In this document: positions 26,767 to 38,655 of the stretch, in pieces
How positions within the stretch are numbered: position 1 is the stretch's first letter
Layout: each line of letters starts with the position of its first letter
Origin: Streptomyces lucensis JCM 4490
GTDB taxonomy: Bacteria > Actinomycetota > Actinomycetes > Streptomycetales > Streptomycetaceae
Assembly: GCF_014650035.1 (NCBI RefSeq)
Contig: NZ_BMUE01000004.1
Span: forward strand, 186,001 to 250,000
Direction: 5' to 3'
Length of the DNA: 64,000 nucleotides
The notes under the pieces: model-generated
What the model saw: the letters and a program-made list of their open reading frames with translations, nothing else
The model's database searches: none
What the model was told of the DNA's origin: nothing
Program-made: the position numbers and the translations under genes

Positions 26767-29088
26767 TCACCTCAGCACCGGTTGCGCGGCCTCGGGCGCC
26801 GTGCCCCACTCGGACGGGCGCGGGCCGACCGTGAACGCGAGGGTGCGCAGTGAACGCAGCGAACCGGTCGTCAGATAGGTCCGCGCGTGCGGGCGCCGGT
26901 CGGTGTGGACGGCCTGGATGTAGCGGTCGGTGCCGGAGGTTCCGGGGGCGGTGATCGTCAGCCCGCCGCTCGGCCAGTAGCGGCGGTCGAGCCTGAGGCG
27001 GACGCGGTCGAAGACCGGGGTGGACAGGCCCCAGGTGTCGTAGCCCGGCTGGATCGGGAAGAGGCCGACGGACGACAGCACGTTCCAGGCGGACATCGTG
27101 CCGAGGTCGTCGTTGCCGGTCATCCCGGTGGGGGTGTCGGTGAACAGGGTCAGGGCCGCGTGCACCACGTCGGTGGTCTTCCACGGCTGACCGGTGGCCA
27201 GGTAGGTGTAGGGCGCGATGAGGTCGGGCTCGTTCATCGGGTTGTACTTGTCGGCGTTGTAGTAGTCGTACGCGTCGCCGTGCACCCACACCTCGCGGGC
27301 GGTCCTCCCGGGATCGGCGAGCAGCCGGTCGTAGGCGAAGAAGGCGTCCAGGCGCGCGTTGGCCGCACTCTTGCCGCCGATCATCTCGACCATGCCGGGC
27401 ACGTCCTGCGGGACCAGCCACTGGTACTGCCAGGCGGAGCCCTCGTGGAAACCGGTGGCGAGCGCGGGGTCGGACGGTCCGGTGAACGCGCCGGAGGCGT
27501 CGCGGGCGCGGAAGAAGCCGGTGGCCGGGTCGAAGAGACTGCGGTAGTTGCGTGACCGGGCGGCGTACCGGGCGGCGTCGTCCTCGTGGCCGAGACCGCG
27601 GGCCATCTGCGCGAGCATCGCGTCCGCGAGCGCGTACTCCAGGGTGACGGAGGCGCCGTGGTGGTAGTCGGAGTCGCCCATCTTGGCCAGGGGACGGCCC
27701 TTGACGAAGGGCGCGAAACCGCCCGCGACGTACTCGGTGTTGGCCTCGCGGCCGATGCCCGGGTACTCGGCGGGCGGCACGCCGTCGGCGTTCTTCCTCA
27801 GCGCGCGGTAGGCCCGCTCCTCGAAACCCTTGAGCAGGCCCATGTGGTAGGCCGTGGTGAGGAACGGGGTGACCGGGTCGCCGCTCATGACGTTGGTCTC
27901 GACGGGGCCGTAGCCCCACTTGGGCAGCCAGCCGCCGTCCTCGTCGACGGCGACCACCGACCGGGCCATGTCCCGGGCCTCGCGCGGCGCGAGGAGGGCG
28001 AGGAGCTGGGCCTGGGTGCGGTAGGTGTCCCACAGCGACCAGTTCTGGTAGTACGTGAAGCCGTCGGCGCGGTGGGTGCGCCGGTCCCAGCCGGTGTACC
28101 GGCCGTCGGCGTCGCTGCCGATGTTCGGCGCGAGGAACGACCGGTACAGCGAGGAGTAGAAGGTACGGCGCAGGGTGCTGGTGCCGCCCTGGACGCCGAC
28201 GCCGGCCAGCCGGGCCTCCCACTGGGCGCGCGCCCGCCGGCGCACGGAGTCGAAGGGCCGGCCCCCCTCGGCGCGCAGGTTGGTGGCGGCGCCGCGCGCG
28301 TCGACGTACGACAGCGCCGTGGTCGCCTCCACCGTGCGGTCCCCGGTGGTGTCGAAGCGGACGTAGGCGCCGCCGCGCCCGCTGCGGGCGCCCGGGGCGA
28401 CGGCCCGGCCGTCCCAGGTGCCGTACGCGGTGAACGGGCGGCTGAAGCGGGTGATCGTGTAGACCGTGTAGGGGCCCGTGTCCCGGCAGAAGCCGTGGCC
28501 GGTGATCTCGGTGCGCACGGTGCGGTCGTCGAGGATCTCCACCACGCCGCCGCCCGGCCTGTGCAGCGACTGGGCGGCGTTCAGCAGGACGTTGGCCTTG
28601 TCGGTGGCGGGGAACGTGTAGCGCTGGACGCCGGTGCGCCCGGTCGCGGTCAGCTCGGCGCGGATGCCGGAGTCGAGACCGACGCGGTAGTAGCCGGGGC
28701 TCGCCTCCTCGTCCTGGTGCGAGAACCCGGCCGCGTACTTGGCGTAGTCCGTCTGCGTGACGTCCCCGGTGGTGGGCAGCACGGGCAGGTCGCCGCCGAT
28801 GCGGCAGCCGACGCCCGAGAGGTGGACCAGGGAGAAGCCGCGGATACGGTTCTGCGTGTAGTCGTAGCCGGTGCTGTGCCCGGTGTCCGGGGAGAGCTGC
28901 ACCATGCCGAAGGGCACGGCCGCGCCGGGGAAGGTGTTGCCCTCGTTCTGGCTCCCGATGAAGGGGTTAACCAGGTCGGTGAGGTGGCCGTCGGTCCGCT
29001 CGGCGGCTCGCGCCGCGGGGGTGGCGATCAGCGCGGACGCTGCCATCACCCCGGCCAGGCACAGCCGGGTGCGCCGGGTCCCTCTCAT
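26767..29088 (-). CDS. Secreted GH92 alpha-1,2-mannosidase
   Basis: This 773-residue protein starts MRGTRRTRLCLAGVMAASAL with a signal peptide cleaved near AARAAERTD. The family 92 N-terminal domain begins LTDLVNPFIGSQNEGNTFPG and AAVPFGMVQLSPDTG. The catalytic alpha/alpha barrel carries YYQNWSLWDTYRTQAQLLAL, WLPKWGYGPVETNVMSGDPV, NEPDLIAPYTY and GNDDLGTMSAWNVLSSVGLF. GH92 enzymes are calcium-dependent and invert alpha-1,2/1,3/1,4-linked mannose. The GGAGG site 9 bp upstream supports the start. With the GH38 enzyme it suggests mannan or glycoprotein glycan use. Confidence 0.93.
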   Translation of the reverse strand: MRGTRRTRLCLAGVMAASALIATPAARAAERTDGHLTDLVNPFIGSQNEGNTFPGAAVPFGMVQLSPDTGHSTGYDYTQNRIRGFSLVHLSGVGCRIGGDLPVLPTTGDVTQTDYAKYAAGFSHQDEEASPGYYRVGLDSGIRAELTATGRTGVQRYTFPATDKANVLLNAAQSLHRPGGGVVEILDDRTVRTEITGHGFCRDTGPYTVYTITRFSRPFTAYGTWDGRAVAPGARSGRGGAYVRFDTTGDRTVEATTALSYVDARGAATNLRAEGGRPFDSVRRRARAQWEARLAGVGVQGGTSTLRRTFYSSLYRSFLAPNIGSDADGRYTGWDRRTHRADGFTYYQNWSLWDTYRTQAQLLALLAPREARDMARSVVAVDEDGGWLPKWGYGPVETNVMSGDPVTPFLTTAYHMGLLKGFEERAYRALRKNADGVPPAEYPGIGREANTEYVAGGFAPFVKGRPLAKMGDSDYHHGASVTLEYALADAMLAQMARGLGHEDDAARYAARSRNYRSLFDPATGFFRARDASGAFTGPSDPALATGFHEGSAWQYQWLVPQDVPGMVEMIGGKSAANARLDAFFAYDRLLADPGRTAREVWVHGDAYDYYNADKYNPMNEPDLIAPYTYLATGQPWKTTDVVHAALTLFTDTPTGMTGNDDLGTMSAWNVLSSVGLFPIQPGYDTWGLSTPVFDRVRLRLDRRYWPSGGLTITAPGTSGTDRYIQAVHTDRRPHARTYLTTGSLRSLRTLAFTVGPRPSEWGTAPEAAQPVLR

Positions 29089-29204
29089 CTCGGATGACCT
29101 CCGCAGGTTCGACGTCGTTGTCTGCATCCTGCTGGGCCGACGACGCAAACCCGGGCATCCCGGGGCCTTCGGGCGGAACGCGTCGCAGGGATCCGCGACG
29201 GAGA

Positions 29205-29300
29205 CGGGGGGTGACGAGAGGTCAGAGGGGTGACGAGAGGTCACGGGGCCGGGCGGTCGTAAGGGTGACGGGCGGTCAGGAGGGTGACGGGCGGTCGGGG
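29205..29300. repeat. Degenerate 17-20-bp tandem repeats (gggtgacgRgMggtc)
   Basis: Four or five units of gggtgacgagaggtc / gggtgacgggcggtc lie in the 242-bp gap between the GH92 gene start and the glgC gene end. The gap contains no gene. Repeats have drifted and the period is irregular. Confidence 0.65.
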
Positions 29301-29330
29301 GCCGGCACGGCGCGGGCCAGGACCGTCGCC

Positions 29331-30551
29331 CTACGTCACCCGCCGGCCCTTCCCCAGCGCGATGACCCCGCCCCGGGAGACGGTGTACAGCTCGGCGTCC
29401 CGTTCCGGGTTGACGCCGATCGTCGCGCCCGGCGGGACGTCGACGTTCTTGTCCAGGACCGCGCCGCGGACCACGGCGCCCCGGCCGATGTGCACGTTGT
29501 CGTGCAGGACCGAGCCCTGGACGACCGCGCCCGGGTCCACCCGCACGCCGGGAGAGAGCACCGAACGGCTGACCTGACCGCGGATCAGGCAGCCCGCGCT
29601 GATGATGGACTCGCTCGCGATGCCGCCGGCGTTGAACCGGGCCGGGGAGAGCTGGTTGGAGTGGGTGTAGACGGGCCACTGGCGGTTGTACAGGTTGAAG
29701 GCGGGGCGCTCGGCGATCAGGTCCATGTGCGCCTCGTAGTAGGCGTCGAGCGTGCCGACGTCCCGCCAGTAGCCCTGGTCGCGCGTGGTCTCGCCGGGGA
29801 CGTGGTTCTCGCTGAAGTCGTACAGCTGGGCCTCGCCGCGCGCGGTGAGCTGCGGCAGGATCGAGCCGCCCATGTCGTGCACCGACTGCGCGTCCTCGGC
29901 GTCGCGGTGCAGCGCCTCCACGAGGGCCTTGGTGGTGAAGACGTAGTTGCCCATCGAGGCGAACACGCACTCCGGGTCGTCGGCCAGCCCGGGCGGGTCG
30001 GCGGGCTTCTCCAGGAAGCGCTCGACCGTACGCCCGTCCGGGCCCGGTGTGATCACCCCGAAGGACGACGACTCCGCGCGGGGCACCCGGATGCCGGCCA
30101 CCGTCACGCCCGCGCCGCCCTCGACGTGCTGGCGGACCATCTGCCGCGGGTCCATCCGGTAGACGTGGTCGGCGCCGAACACGGCCACGTACTCCGGCTG
30201 TTCGTCGTGGAGCAGGTTCAGCGACTGCAGGATCGCGTCGGCGCTGCCCAGGTACCAGCGCGGACCGAGCCGCTGCTGGGCCGGTACCGGGGTGACGTAG
30301 TTGCCGAGCAGGCTGGACATCCGCCAGGTGGTGGTGATGTGCCGGTCCAGCGAGTGCGACTTGTACTGCGTCAGCACGCAGATGCGCAGGACGTCGGCGT
30401 TGACCAGGTTGGAGAGCACGAAGTCGACGAGGCGGTACGTCCCGCCGAAGGTGACCGCCGGTTTGGCCCGGTCGGCGGTGAGCGGCATCAGCCGCTTGCC
30501 CTCCCCGCCCGCCAGCACGATCCCGAGAACCGAAGGCCCTCCACGACGCAT
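29331..30551 (-). CDS. glgC: Glucose-1-phosphate adenylyltransferase GlgC
   Basis: This 406-residue enzyme makes ADP-glucose from glucose-1-phosphate and ATP. The nucleotidyltransferase signature [18 protein letters not shown] opens the protein, and [20 protein letters not shown] follows. [12 protein letters not shown], the [10 protein letters not shown] block and [17 protein letters not shown] are typical. The C-terminus is a left-handed beta-helix of hexapeptides ([20 protein letters not shown]). It is adjacent to and in the same orientation as glgA (51 bp apart), a pairing that feeds ADP-glucose into an alpha-glucan or maltose-1-phosphate pathway. Confidence 0.94.
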   Translation of the reverse strand: MRRGGPSVLGIVLAGGEGKRLMPLTADRAKPAVTFGGTYRLVDFVLSNLVNADVLRICVLTQYKSHSLDRHITTTWRMSSLLGNYVTPVPAQQRLGPRWYLGSADAILQSLNLLHDEQPEYVAVFGADHVYRMDPRQMVRQHVEGGAGVTVAGIRVPRAESSSFGVITPGPDGRTVERFLEKPADPPGLADDPECVFASMGNYVFTTKALVEALHRDAEDAQSVHDMGGSILPQLTARGEAQLYDFSENHVPGETTRDQGYWRDVGTLDAYYEAHMDLIAERPAFNLYNRQWPVYTHSNQLSPARFNAGGIASESIISAGCLIRGQVSRSVLSPGVRVDPGAVVQGSVLHDNVHIGRGAVVRGAVLDKNVDVPPGATIGVNPERDAELYTVSRGGVIALGKGRRVT

Positions 30552-30602
30552 GGCCGCTCCCCTCACCCTGGATGGAACCATGGATGCCCCGAGCGGGCCG
30601 GA

Positions 30603-31772
30603 CTAAGCCTGTTTGAGGATCTCCTCGTAGAGCCCGGCCGTGCGCCGGGCCACCGCGTCCCAGCCGAACTCGCCGACGGCGCGCTCCCGTCCGGCCTCCC
30701 CCATCCGCCGGGCCGCCGCGGGATCGCCGAGGACGGCGTCGAGTGCGCGGGTCAGGCCGGACTCGAAGTCGCGGGCGTCGCCGCCCGCTTCGGCCACGTC
30801 GACCAGGAGGCCGGTGCGTCCGTGGTCCACGACCTCCGGGATGCCGCCCACCCGTGACGCGACGACCGCGGTGCCGCAGGCCATCGCCTCCAGGTTGACG
30901 ATCCCCAGCGGTTCGTACACCGACGGGCAGACGAACACGGCGGCTCGGGTGAGGAGTTGGATCACCTCGGTGCGGGGCAGCATCTGCGGGATCCAGAAAA
31001 CGCCCTCGCGCACCCGGCTCAGCTCCTGGTACAGCTCGCGGAACTCCAGGTCGATCTCGGGGGTGTCGGGCGCGCCCGCGCACAGCACGACCTGCGCGCC
31101 CGGGTCGATGTTCCGCACCGCGCGCAGCAGATGGGGCACGCCCTTCTGCCGGGTGATCCGGCCGACGAAGAGGACGTAGGGGCGCGCGGGGTCGATGCCG
31201 TACCGGGTGAGGGCGTCGGTGGCGTGGTCGGGGCGGTAGAGGCGGGTGTCGATGCCGTTGTGCACGACGTGGACCCGCGCCGGGTCGAGGGCCGGGTAGC
31301 AGGCGAGGATGTCGTCGCGCATCGCACCCGAGACGGCGACCACCGCGTCGGCCGCCTCCAGCGCGGTGCGCTCGGCCCAGCCCGACAGCGCGTACCCGCC
31401 GCCGAGCTGCTCGGCCTTCCAGGGGCGCAGCGGCTCCAGCGAGTGGGCGGTGACCACGTGCGGGACGCCGTACAGGAGCTTCGCGAAGTGGCCGGCGAGA
31501 TTGGCGTACCAGGTGTGGGAGTGGACCAGTTCGCGGCCTTCGAGGGCGGCGGCGATCGACAGGTCCACGGAGAAGGTGCGCAGGGCGTCGTTGGAGCCGT
31601 CGAGGACGGCCCAGGGACGGTGCCGTACGACGCCCTCGGCGCGGCCCTCGCCCCAGCAGTGCACCTCCAGGTCGACCAGGGCGGCCAACTCCCGTGCCAG
31701 GAACTCCACGTGGACACCGGCGCCGCCGTACACGTCCGGGGGGTACTCCCGGGTCAGCAGTCCCACTCGCAC
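30603..31772 (-). CDS. glgA: Glycogen synthase-type glycosyltransferase (GT4; GlgA/GlgM-like)
   Basis: This 389-residue GT4 enzyme begins at GTG 31772 with VRVGLLTREYPPDVYGGAGV. Two Rossmann halves are visible, including VVTAHSLEPLRPWKAEQLGG and HVVHNGIDTRLYRPD. The donor-binding EX7E-like region is VFVCPSVYEPLGIVNLEAMA. Actinobacterial members have been called GlgA, but the mycobacterial orthologue (GlgM) makes maltose-1-phosphate from ADP-glucose and glucose-1-phosphate. Which product is made here cannot be told from sequence. It is upstream of glgC and likely co-transcribed with it. Confidence 0.88.
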   Translation of the reverse strand: MRVGLLTREYPPDVYGGAGVHVEFLARELAALVDLEVHCWGEGRAEGVVRHRPWAVLDGSNDALRTFSVDLSIAAALEGRELVHSHTWYANLAGHFAKLLYGVPHVVTAHSLEPLRPWKAEQLGGGYALSGWAERTALEAADAVVAVSGAMRDDILACYPALDPARVHVVHNGIDTRLYRPDHATDALTRYGIDPARPYVLFVGRITRQKGVPHLLRAVRNIDPGAQVVLCAGAPDTPEIDLEFRELYQELSRVREGVFWIPQMLPRTEVIQLLTRAAVFVCPSVYEPLGIVNLEAMACGTAVVASRVGGIPEVVDHGRTGLLVDVAEAGGDARDFESGLTRALDAVLGDPAAARRMGEAGRERAVGEFGWDAVARRTAGLYEEILKQA

Positions 31773-31812
31773 CCGACAACTCCCTGGTCTCGTCCGCAAG
31801 TCCTCTTCATGG

Positions 31813-32730
31813 TCACCCAGATGCGGCGCGTGGGGAAGAGCGCGGGGGCCGGGTGAAGCAGCAGTCGCCGCACACCCCGCCGCCGGGCACCCGGTAGTAC
31901 AGGCAGCAGCTGCGGCGCCGGAACGCCGTGCCGTCGCGGGCGCCGGTGGTGCGCAGCAGGGGGTGCGTGAAGAGTTCGTCCGTGAGGACGCGGACCCGTT
32001 CCGCCACGTCGGCACGGCCGTTGGCGCGGGCCCAGCGGTCCGCCTCCCGGGCCGCGCCGGCGAGCGCGGAGCCCGCGTTGCCCCGCAGCAGGCCCGCCGG
32101 AACCCCGTAGCGGCTCCGCAGTGCGGCTCCCAGGGGCTCCAGGTGCCCGTGCAGCACGGTCTCGGCGAGGGTGGCGGCGTCGCCGGGCAGCGGGCGCGGC
32201 TCGGTGAGCCACAGGTCGTCGGGGGCGGACGCCAGGGCGTCCCAGCGCAGCAGCCGCGCGTCGAGGTCCGGCAGCCGGCCGCTCAGAGCGGCACAGCCCA
32301 GGGCCACCGACCACAGCCGGGCGGCGAGGCCCTGTTGTGCGATGGAGGCGGCGACCCGCGGTTCCCGGGTGCGCAGCCGCTCCGCGACAGTGGCGACCCG
32401 CGTCGTCAGCGCGTCGCCGTGAACGCCCCCGGCCGCCCGTGCGTATGTCTCCGCGAGGGTCGGCAGCCGTCCGTCCGGGGCCGTCCGGAGGACGAAGAAA
32501 CCGCCGAGCCGGCGAAGGGCGGCGAGATCAGGGGCGAGGTCGGTGTGATCAGGGTTCCGGTCGGGGTGATCAGGGTCGACGTCAGGGTGATCGGGGATGA
32601 GATCGGGGTCGGGATCGGGGGCAGGATCGGGGTCGAGGTCCACGACAGGCACTAGTACCAGACCGGCCGGGAACCGGCTCAGGGGGGCGGCTCCGGAGGG
32701 TGGGGCCCGGAAATCACCTCCCCGCGGCAC
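31813..32730 (-). CDS. (2Fe-2S)-binding FhuF-like protein with Asp-Pro repeat N-terminus
   Basis: This 305-residue protein starts at GTG 32730. Its C-terminus RRRSCCLYYRVPGGGVCGDC followed by CF carries the C-C-x10-C-x2-C arrangement of FhuF-type ferric-siderophore reductases. The central part is helical and Ala/Arg-rich (LWSVALGCAALSGRLPDL and others). Unusually, residues about 31-70 are acidic Asp-Pro repeats (DLDPDPAPDPDPDLIPDHPD). Such reductases release iron from siderophores in the cytoplasm. No siderophore uptake genes lie beside it. Confidence 0.8.
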   Translation of the reverse strand: MPRGGDFRAPPSGAAPLSRFPAGLVLVPVVDLDPDPAPDPDPDLIPDHPDVDPDHPDRNPDHTDLAPDLAALRRLGGFFVLRTAPDGRLPTLAETYARAAGGVHGDALTTRVATVAERLRTREPRVAASIAQQGLAARLWSVALGCAALSGRLPDLDARLLRWDALASAPDDLWLTEPRPLPGDAATLAETVLHGHLEPLGAALRSRYGVPAGLLRGNAGSALAGAAREADRWARANGRADVAERVRVLTDELFTHPLLRTTGARDGTAFRRRSCCLYYRVPGGGVCGDCCFTRPPRSSPRAASG

Positions 32731-32921
32731 CCCCCTGAGGGATGACCGCGCGCCGGGCGTACTCCATCGGCAGTAGGACGCATTGGGTGCTCAAGAACGA
32801 CGACGGGAAGCCCTCGGACGGGCAGAGTGTTGGCCATGGAAGCCGACCGTCCGCCGCGCCGGGCTCAGGGTCCGCGTCACATGCGGGGCCGGGGTCCCCG
32901 CCACCCGCAGAGGAGACGCCG

Positions 32922-35550
<2,629 letters not shown>

Positions 35551-35656
35551 TCAAGCCTGGCGGGTCGGATGTGCGCCCGCCACGGCGGCACGCAAGGATG
35601 GGCGAGGGCCCGTACTGACGGAGCCGTAGTCACGAGGCAACCAGGGAGCAGGCGGT

Positions 35657-37096
35657 ATGAGCACTTCAGCGCAGATCGGCGTCACGGGACTGGCGGTCAT
35701 GGGCCGCAACCTCGCCCGCAACTTCGCCCGCAACGGCTACGCCGTCGCCGTGCACAACCGTACGGTCTCGCGGACCAAGGCGCTGGTGGAGGAGTTCGGG
35801 CACGAGGGCGACTTCGTCGCGGCCGAGACCGCCGAGGACTTCGTGGCGGCGCTGGAACGCCCGCGCCGGCTGGTGATCATGGTCAAGGCGGGTGGGCCGA
35901 CGGACGCGGTGATCGAGGAGTTCGCGCCGCTGCTGGAGCCCGGCGACATGATCATCGACGGTGGCAACGCGCACTTCGCGGACACCCGGCGCCGGGAGCG
36001 TGAGCTGCGGGAGCGGGGCATCCACTTCGTCGGCACGGGCATCTCGGGCGGCGAGGAGGGCGCGCTGCACGGGCCGAGCATCATGCCGGGCGGCTCGAAG
36101 GAGTCGTACGCCTCGCTCGGCCCGATGCTGGAGAAGATCTCCGCGAAGGCCGCGGACGGCGCCCCGTGTGTGACGCACGTGGGTCCGGACGGTGCCGGTC
36201 ACTTCGTGAAGATGGTCCACAACGGCATCGAGTACGCCGACATGCAGCTGATCGGCGAGGCGTACCAGCTCCTGCGCGACGTGGCCGGCTACTCCCCCGC
36301 CCAGATCGCCGACATCTTCCGCACCTGGAACCGGGGCCGGCTGGACTCCTACCTGATCGAGATCACCGCCGAGGTGCTGTCCCACGTGGACGCGGAGACC
36401 GGCAAGCCGTTCGTGGACGTGGTGGTCGACCAGGCCGAGCAGAAGGGCACCGGCCGCTGGACGGTGCAGATCGCCCTGGACCTGGGCGTCCCGGTGTCCG
36501 GCATCGCCGAGGCGGTCTTCGCCCGCTCCCTGTCCGGCCACGCGGGGCTGCGGGACGCCTCCCGGGGCCTGGCCGGGCCGAAGGCGTCGCCGCTCGGCGA
36601 GTCGGAGGCGGCGGCCTTCGCGGACCGGGTGGAGCAGGCGCTGTACGCGTCGAAGATCGTGTCGTACACGCAGGGCTTCCACGAGATCGCGGCGGGCAGC
36701 GAGGAGTACGGCTGGGACATCGACCTCGGCGCCGTCTCCGCGATCTGGCGCGGCGGCTGCATCATCCGGGCCGCGTTCCTGGACCGCATCCGCGCCGCGT
36801 ACGACGCCCGGGCCGACCTGCCGAGCCTGCTGTCGGACGAGACGTTCGCGCGGGAGATCGCGGCGGCGCAGGACGACTGGCGCGAGGTGCTGATCGCGGC
36901 GACCCGGCAGGGCGTGCCGACGCCTGGCTTCGCGGCGGCGCTCGCGTACTACGACGCGCTGCGTGCGGAGCGCCTGCCGGCGGCGCTGACGCAAGGACAG
37001 CGGGACTTCTTCGGCGCGCACACCTACCGGCGGGTGGACCGCGAGGGTTCGTTCCACACGCTGTGGGGCGGCGACCGGACCGAGGTCACGGCATAG
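35657..37096 (+). CDS. gnd: 6-phosphogluconate dehydrogenase (decarboxylating)
   Basis: This 479-residue enzyme of the long dimeric type is specific for NADP. The coenzyme motif is GVTGLAVMGRNLARNFARNG, and the HNRT at about 34 marks NADP preference. Substrate and catalytic blocks are GISGGEEGALHGPSIMPGGS and VKMVHNGIEYADMQLIGEAY (Lys and Asn). DQAEQKGTGRWTVQ and the C-terminal SYTQGFHEIA and HTYRRVDREGSFHTLWGGDR complete it. It converts 6-phosphogluconate to ribulose-5-phosphate and CO2. It is monocistronic. Confidence 0.95.
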   Translation: MSTSAQIGVTGLAVMGRNLARNFARNGYAVAVHNRTVSRTKALVEEFGHEGDFVAAETAEDFVAALERPRRLVIMVKAGGPTDAVIEEFAPLLEPGDMIIDGGNAHFADTRRRERELRERGIHFVGTGISGGEEGALHGPSIMPGGSKESYASLGPMLEKISAKAADGAPCVTHVGPDGAGHFVKMVHNGIEYADMQLIGEAYQLLRDVAGYSPAQIADIFRTWNRGRLDSYLIEITAEVLSHVDAETGKPFVDVVVDQAEQKGTGRWTVQIALDLGVPVSGIAEAVFARSLSGHAGLRDASRGLAGPKASPLGESEAAAFADRVEQALYASKIVSYTQGFHEIAAGSEEYGWDIDLGAVSAIWRGGCIIRAAFLDRIRAAYDARADLPSLLSDETFAREIAAAQDDWREVLIAATRQGVPTPGFAAALAYYDALRAERLPAALTQGQRDFFGAHTYRRVDREGSFHTLWGGDRTEVTA

Positions 37097-37191
37097 GCGC
37101 ACCCCTCTCAAGAGGCCGGTGACCAAGAGGCCCGTGACGCGGCCTGGGCCCCACTGACCGGAGCAGGCCGGTCATCCGGCCCTGGAGCCCC

Positions 37192-37497
37192 TCATGGTGC
37201 CGTCCGGGCCCGGAGCCGCCTGGTGAGCGGCGGGCCGGGCTCGGGGCTGGGCACCGGCTCCGGTCCCGGCGGGATCGGGGACGGTGACGGCTCCGGGGGC
37301 CCCGGTGCCGGTGGCGCGGGCGGCGGGGTCGGATCGGGGCCCGGTGCGGGCGGCGTGGGCTCGGGACCGGGGCCCGGCGGCGCGGGTTCGGGGCCCGGCT
37401 CCGGGGTCGGCACGGGGCTGGGGTACGGGTCCGGCGGGGTCGGGCCGGGGCCCGGCGTGGGAGCCGGCGGAACGGGGCCGGGGTAGGGGTTCGTCAT
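37192..37497 (-). CDS. Proline-glycine-rich low-complexity protein
   Basis: This 101-residue reading frame starts MTNPYPGPVPPAPTPGPGPT behind a good CGGAGGACTGCG site. It is entirely PxP/GP repeats (PEPGPEPAPPGPGPEPTPPA) ending in a basic RRLRARTAP. There is no signal peptide, membrane helix or domain. It could be a small disordered protein; the strong Shine-Dalgarno is the main evidence that it is translated. Confidence 0.55.
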   Translation of the reverse strand: MTNPYPGPVPPAPTPGPGPTPPDPYPSPVPTPEPGPEPAPPGPGPEPTPPAPGPDPTPPPAPPAPGPPEPSPSPIPPGPEPVPSPEPGPPLTRRLRARTAP

Positions 37498-37884
37498 CGC
37501 AGTCCTCCGCACGTTCGCTGGGCGTCGCCTCTGGACTACTCCCCCGCCTACCCGGCCCCCCGCTCCACACTCACCCGGGGGCGGCGCCGGACGCGTCCGG
37601 GCGGGTGACGGGGCCGGGCTCAGCCACCGGAGCCGGCCCGCGCCCTCTCCGCGCATCCGGGCGGCCTGGTGATCATCATCAGTCACGCTCAGGATCCCGG
37701 AGGTCACCGGAGCGGATCAGGTCCTGCGGGTCTTCGGCACCGTCGCCGACGCGGACGCGGTGCCGGGCGGTGCCTGAGCCGCTTCCCCGATCTCGCGATC
37801 GGCACCTTGCGCACCTGCGGCTTCGTTCCCACGCCGCGGTTCCACCTGATCGGCACTCCGGACCGCCGATGACGGGACCGACCG
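37498..37884. other. Intergenic region without a clear gene
   Basis: This is a 387-bp region between the proline-rich gene and narI1. A short plus-strand stretch (about 37673-37777) has coding-like third positions and would read VTLRIPEVTGADQVLRVFGT before a stop. It has no start codon in reach, so it could be a degraded gene remnant. No RNA or repeat is visible. Confidence 0.35.
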
Positions 37885-38655
37885 TCACGAACCCGTCCGT
37901 TCCCAGCCGCGGTGCGGGGCCCGGGCACCGAGTCGGACGTCGCGGCTGCGGTAGACGATGTAGGGGCGGGTGAGGTAGCCGATCGGCGCGGTGAGCATGT
38001 GGACGAGGCGGGTGAAGGGCCAGGCTGCGAAGAGCAGCATCGCGCTGATCGCGTGGAGTTGGAACAGGATGGGCGCGCCGGTCATCCGGTCCGGGTCGGG
38101 CTGGAAGTAGAAGATCGAGCGGAACCAGACGGAGATGGTCTCGCGGTAGTCGTAACCCCCGCCGACGACGTTCGCGGCCACGGTGGCGGACAGGCCGAGC
38201 ACGATGGTCACGGTGAGCGAGACGTACATCGCCTTGTCATTGCGGGTGGTGGCGGAGAAGACCGGGCCGACGGTACGGCGCCGGTAGATCAGGATGGCCA
38301 GCCCGCCGAGGGTGGCGACGCCGGCGACCGTGCCGAGGACGACCGCACCCATGTGGTACATGTGCTCGCTGATCCCGGCCGCCTCGGTCCAGCTCCTGGG
38401 GATGACCAGGCCGCCGATGTGGCCGAGGAGGACGACGAGGATGCCGAAGTGGAACAACGGGCTGCCGATACGCAGCAGGCGCCGCTCGTACAGCTGGGAG
38501 GAGCGGGTGGTCCAGCCGAACTTGTCGTAGCGGTAGCGCCAGACGTGGCCGAGGACGAAGACGGCCAGGGCGACGTAGGGCAGGACGACCCAGAGCAGGA
38601 TGCCGCCGGTGCCCGGCTCGGCGGCCAGGGTGAGGCGCTGCGCGGGAGCGGTCAT
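37885..38655 (-). CDS. narI: Respiratory nitrate reductase gamma subunit (copy 1)
   Basis: This 256-residue cytochrome b-type membrane subunit has five membrane helices. It starts MTAPAQRLTLAAEPGTGGIL. Family landmarks are AVFVLGHVWRYRYDKFGWTT, SPLFHFGILVVLLGHIGGLV, GGGYDYRETISVWFRSIF and LFQLHAISAMLLFAAWPFTR, which supply the His ligands for two b-type hemes. It oxidises menaquinol and passes electrons to NarH. It is the last gene of narGHJI-1 and overlaps narJ by 4 bp (ATGA). Confidence 0.95.
   Translation of the reverse strand: MTAPAQRLTLAAEPGTGGILLWVVLPYVALAVFVLGHVWRYRYDKFGWTTRSSQLYERRLLRIGSPLFHFGILVVLLGHIGGLVIPRSWTEAAGISEHMYHMGAVVLGTVAGVATLGGLAILIYRRRTVGPVFSATTRNDKAMYVSLTVTIVLGLSATVAANVVGGGYDYRETISVWFRSIFYFQPDPDRMTGAPILFQLHAISAMLLFAAWPFTRLVHMLTAPIGYLTRPYIVYRSRDVRLGARAPHRGWERTGS

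Noticed and set aside
29331..31779. Long minus-strand ORF reading through glgA and glgC in another frame
   Set aside because: It is a shadow of glgA/glgC; its frame carries only Arg/Pro/Gly-rich noise until the GH92 gene begins.
37669..37872. Plus-strand 67-codon ORF upstream of narI1
   Set aside because: It has no ribosome site and its composition is out of frame with the coding-like third positions; a nearby remnant frame lacks a start codon.
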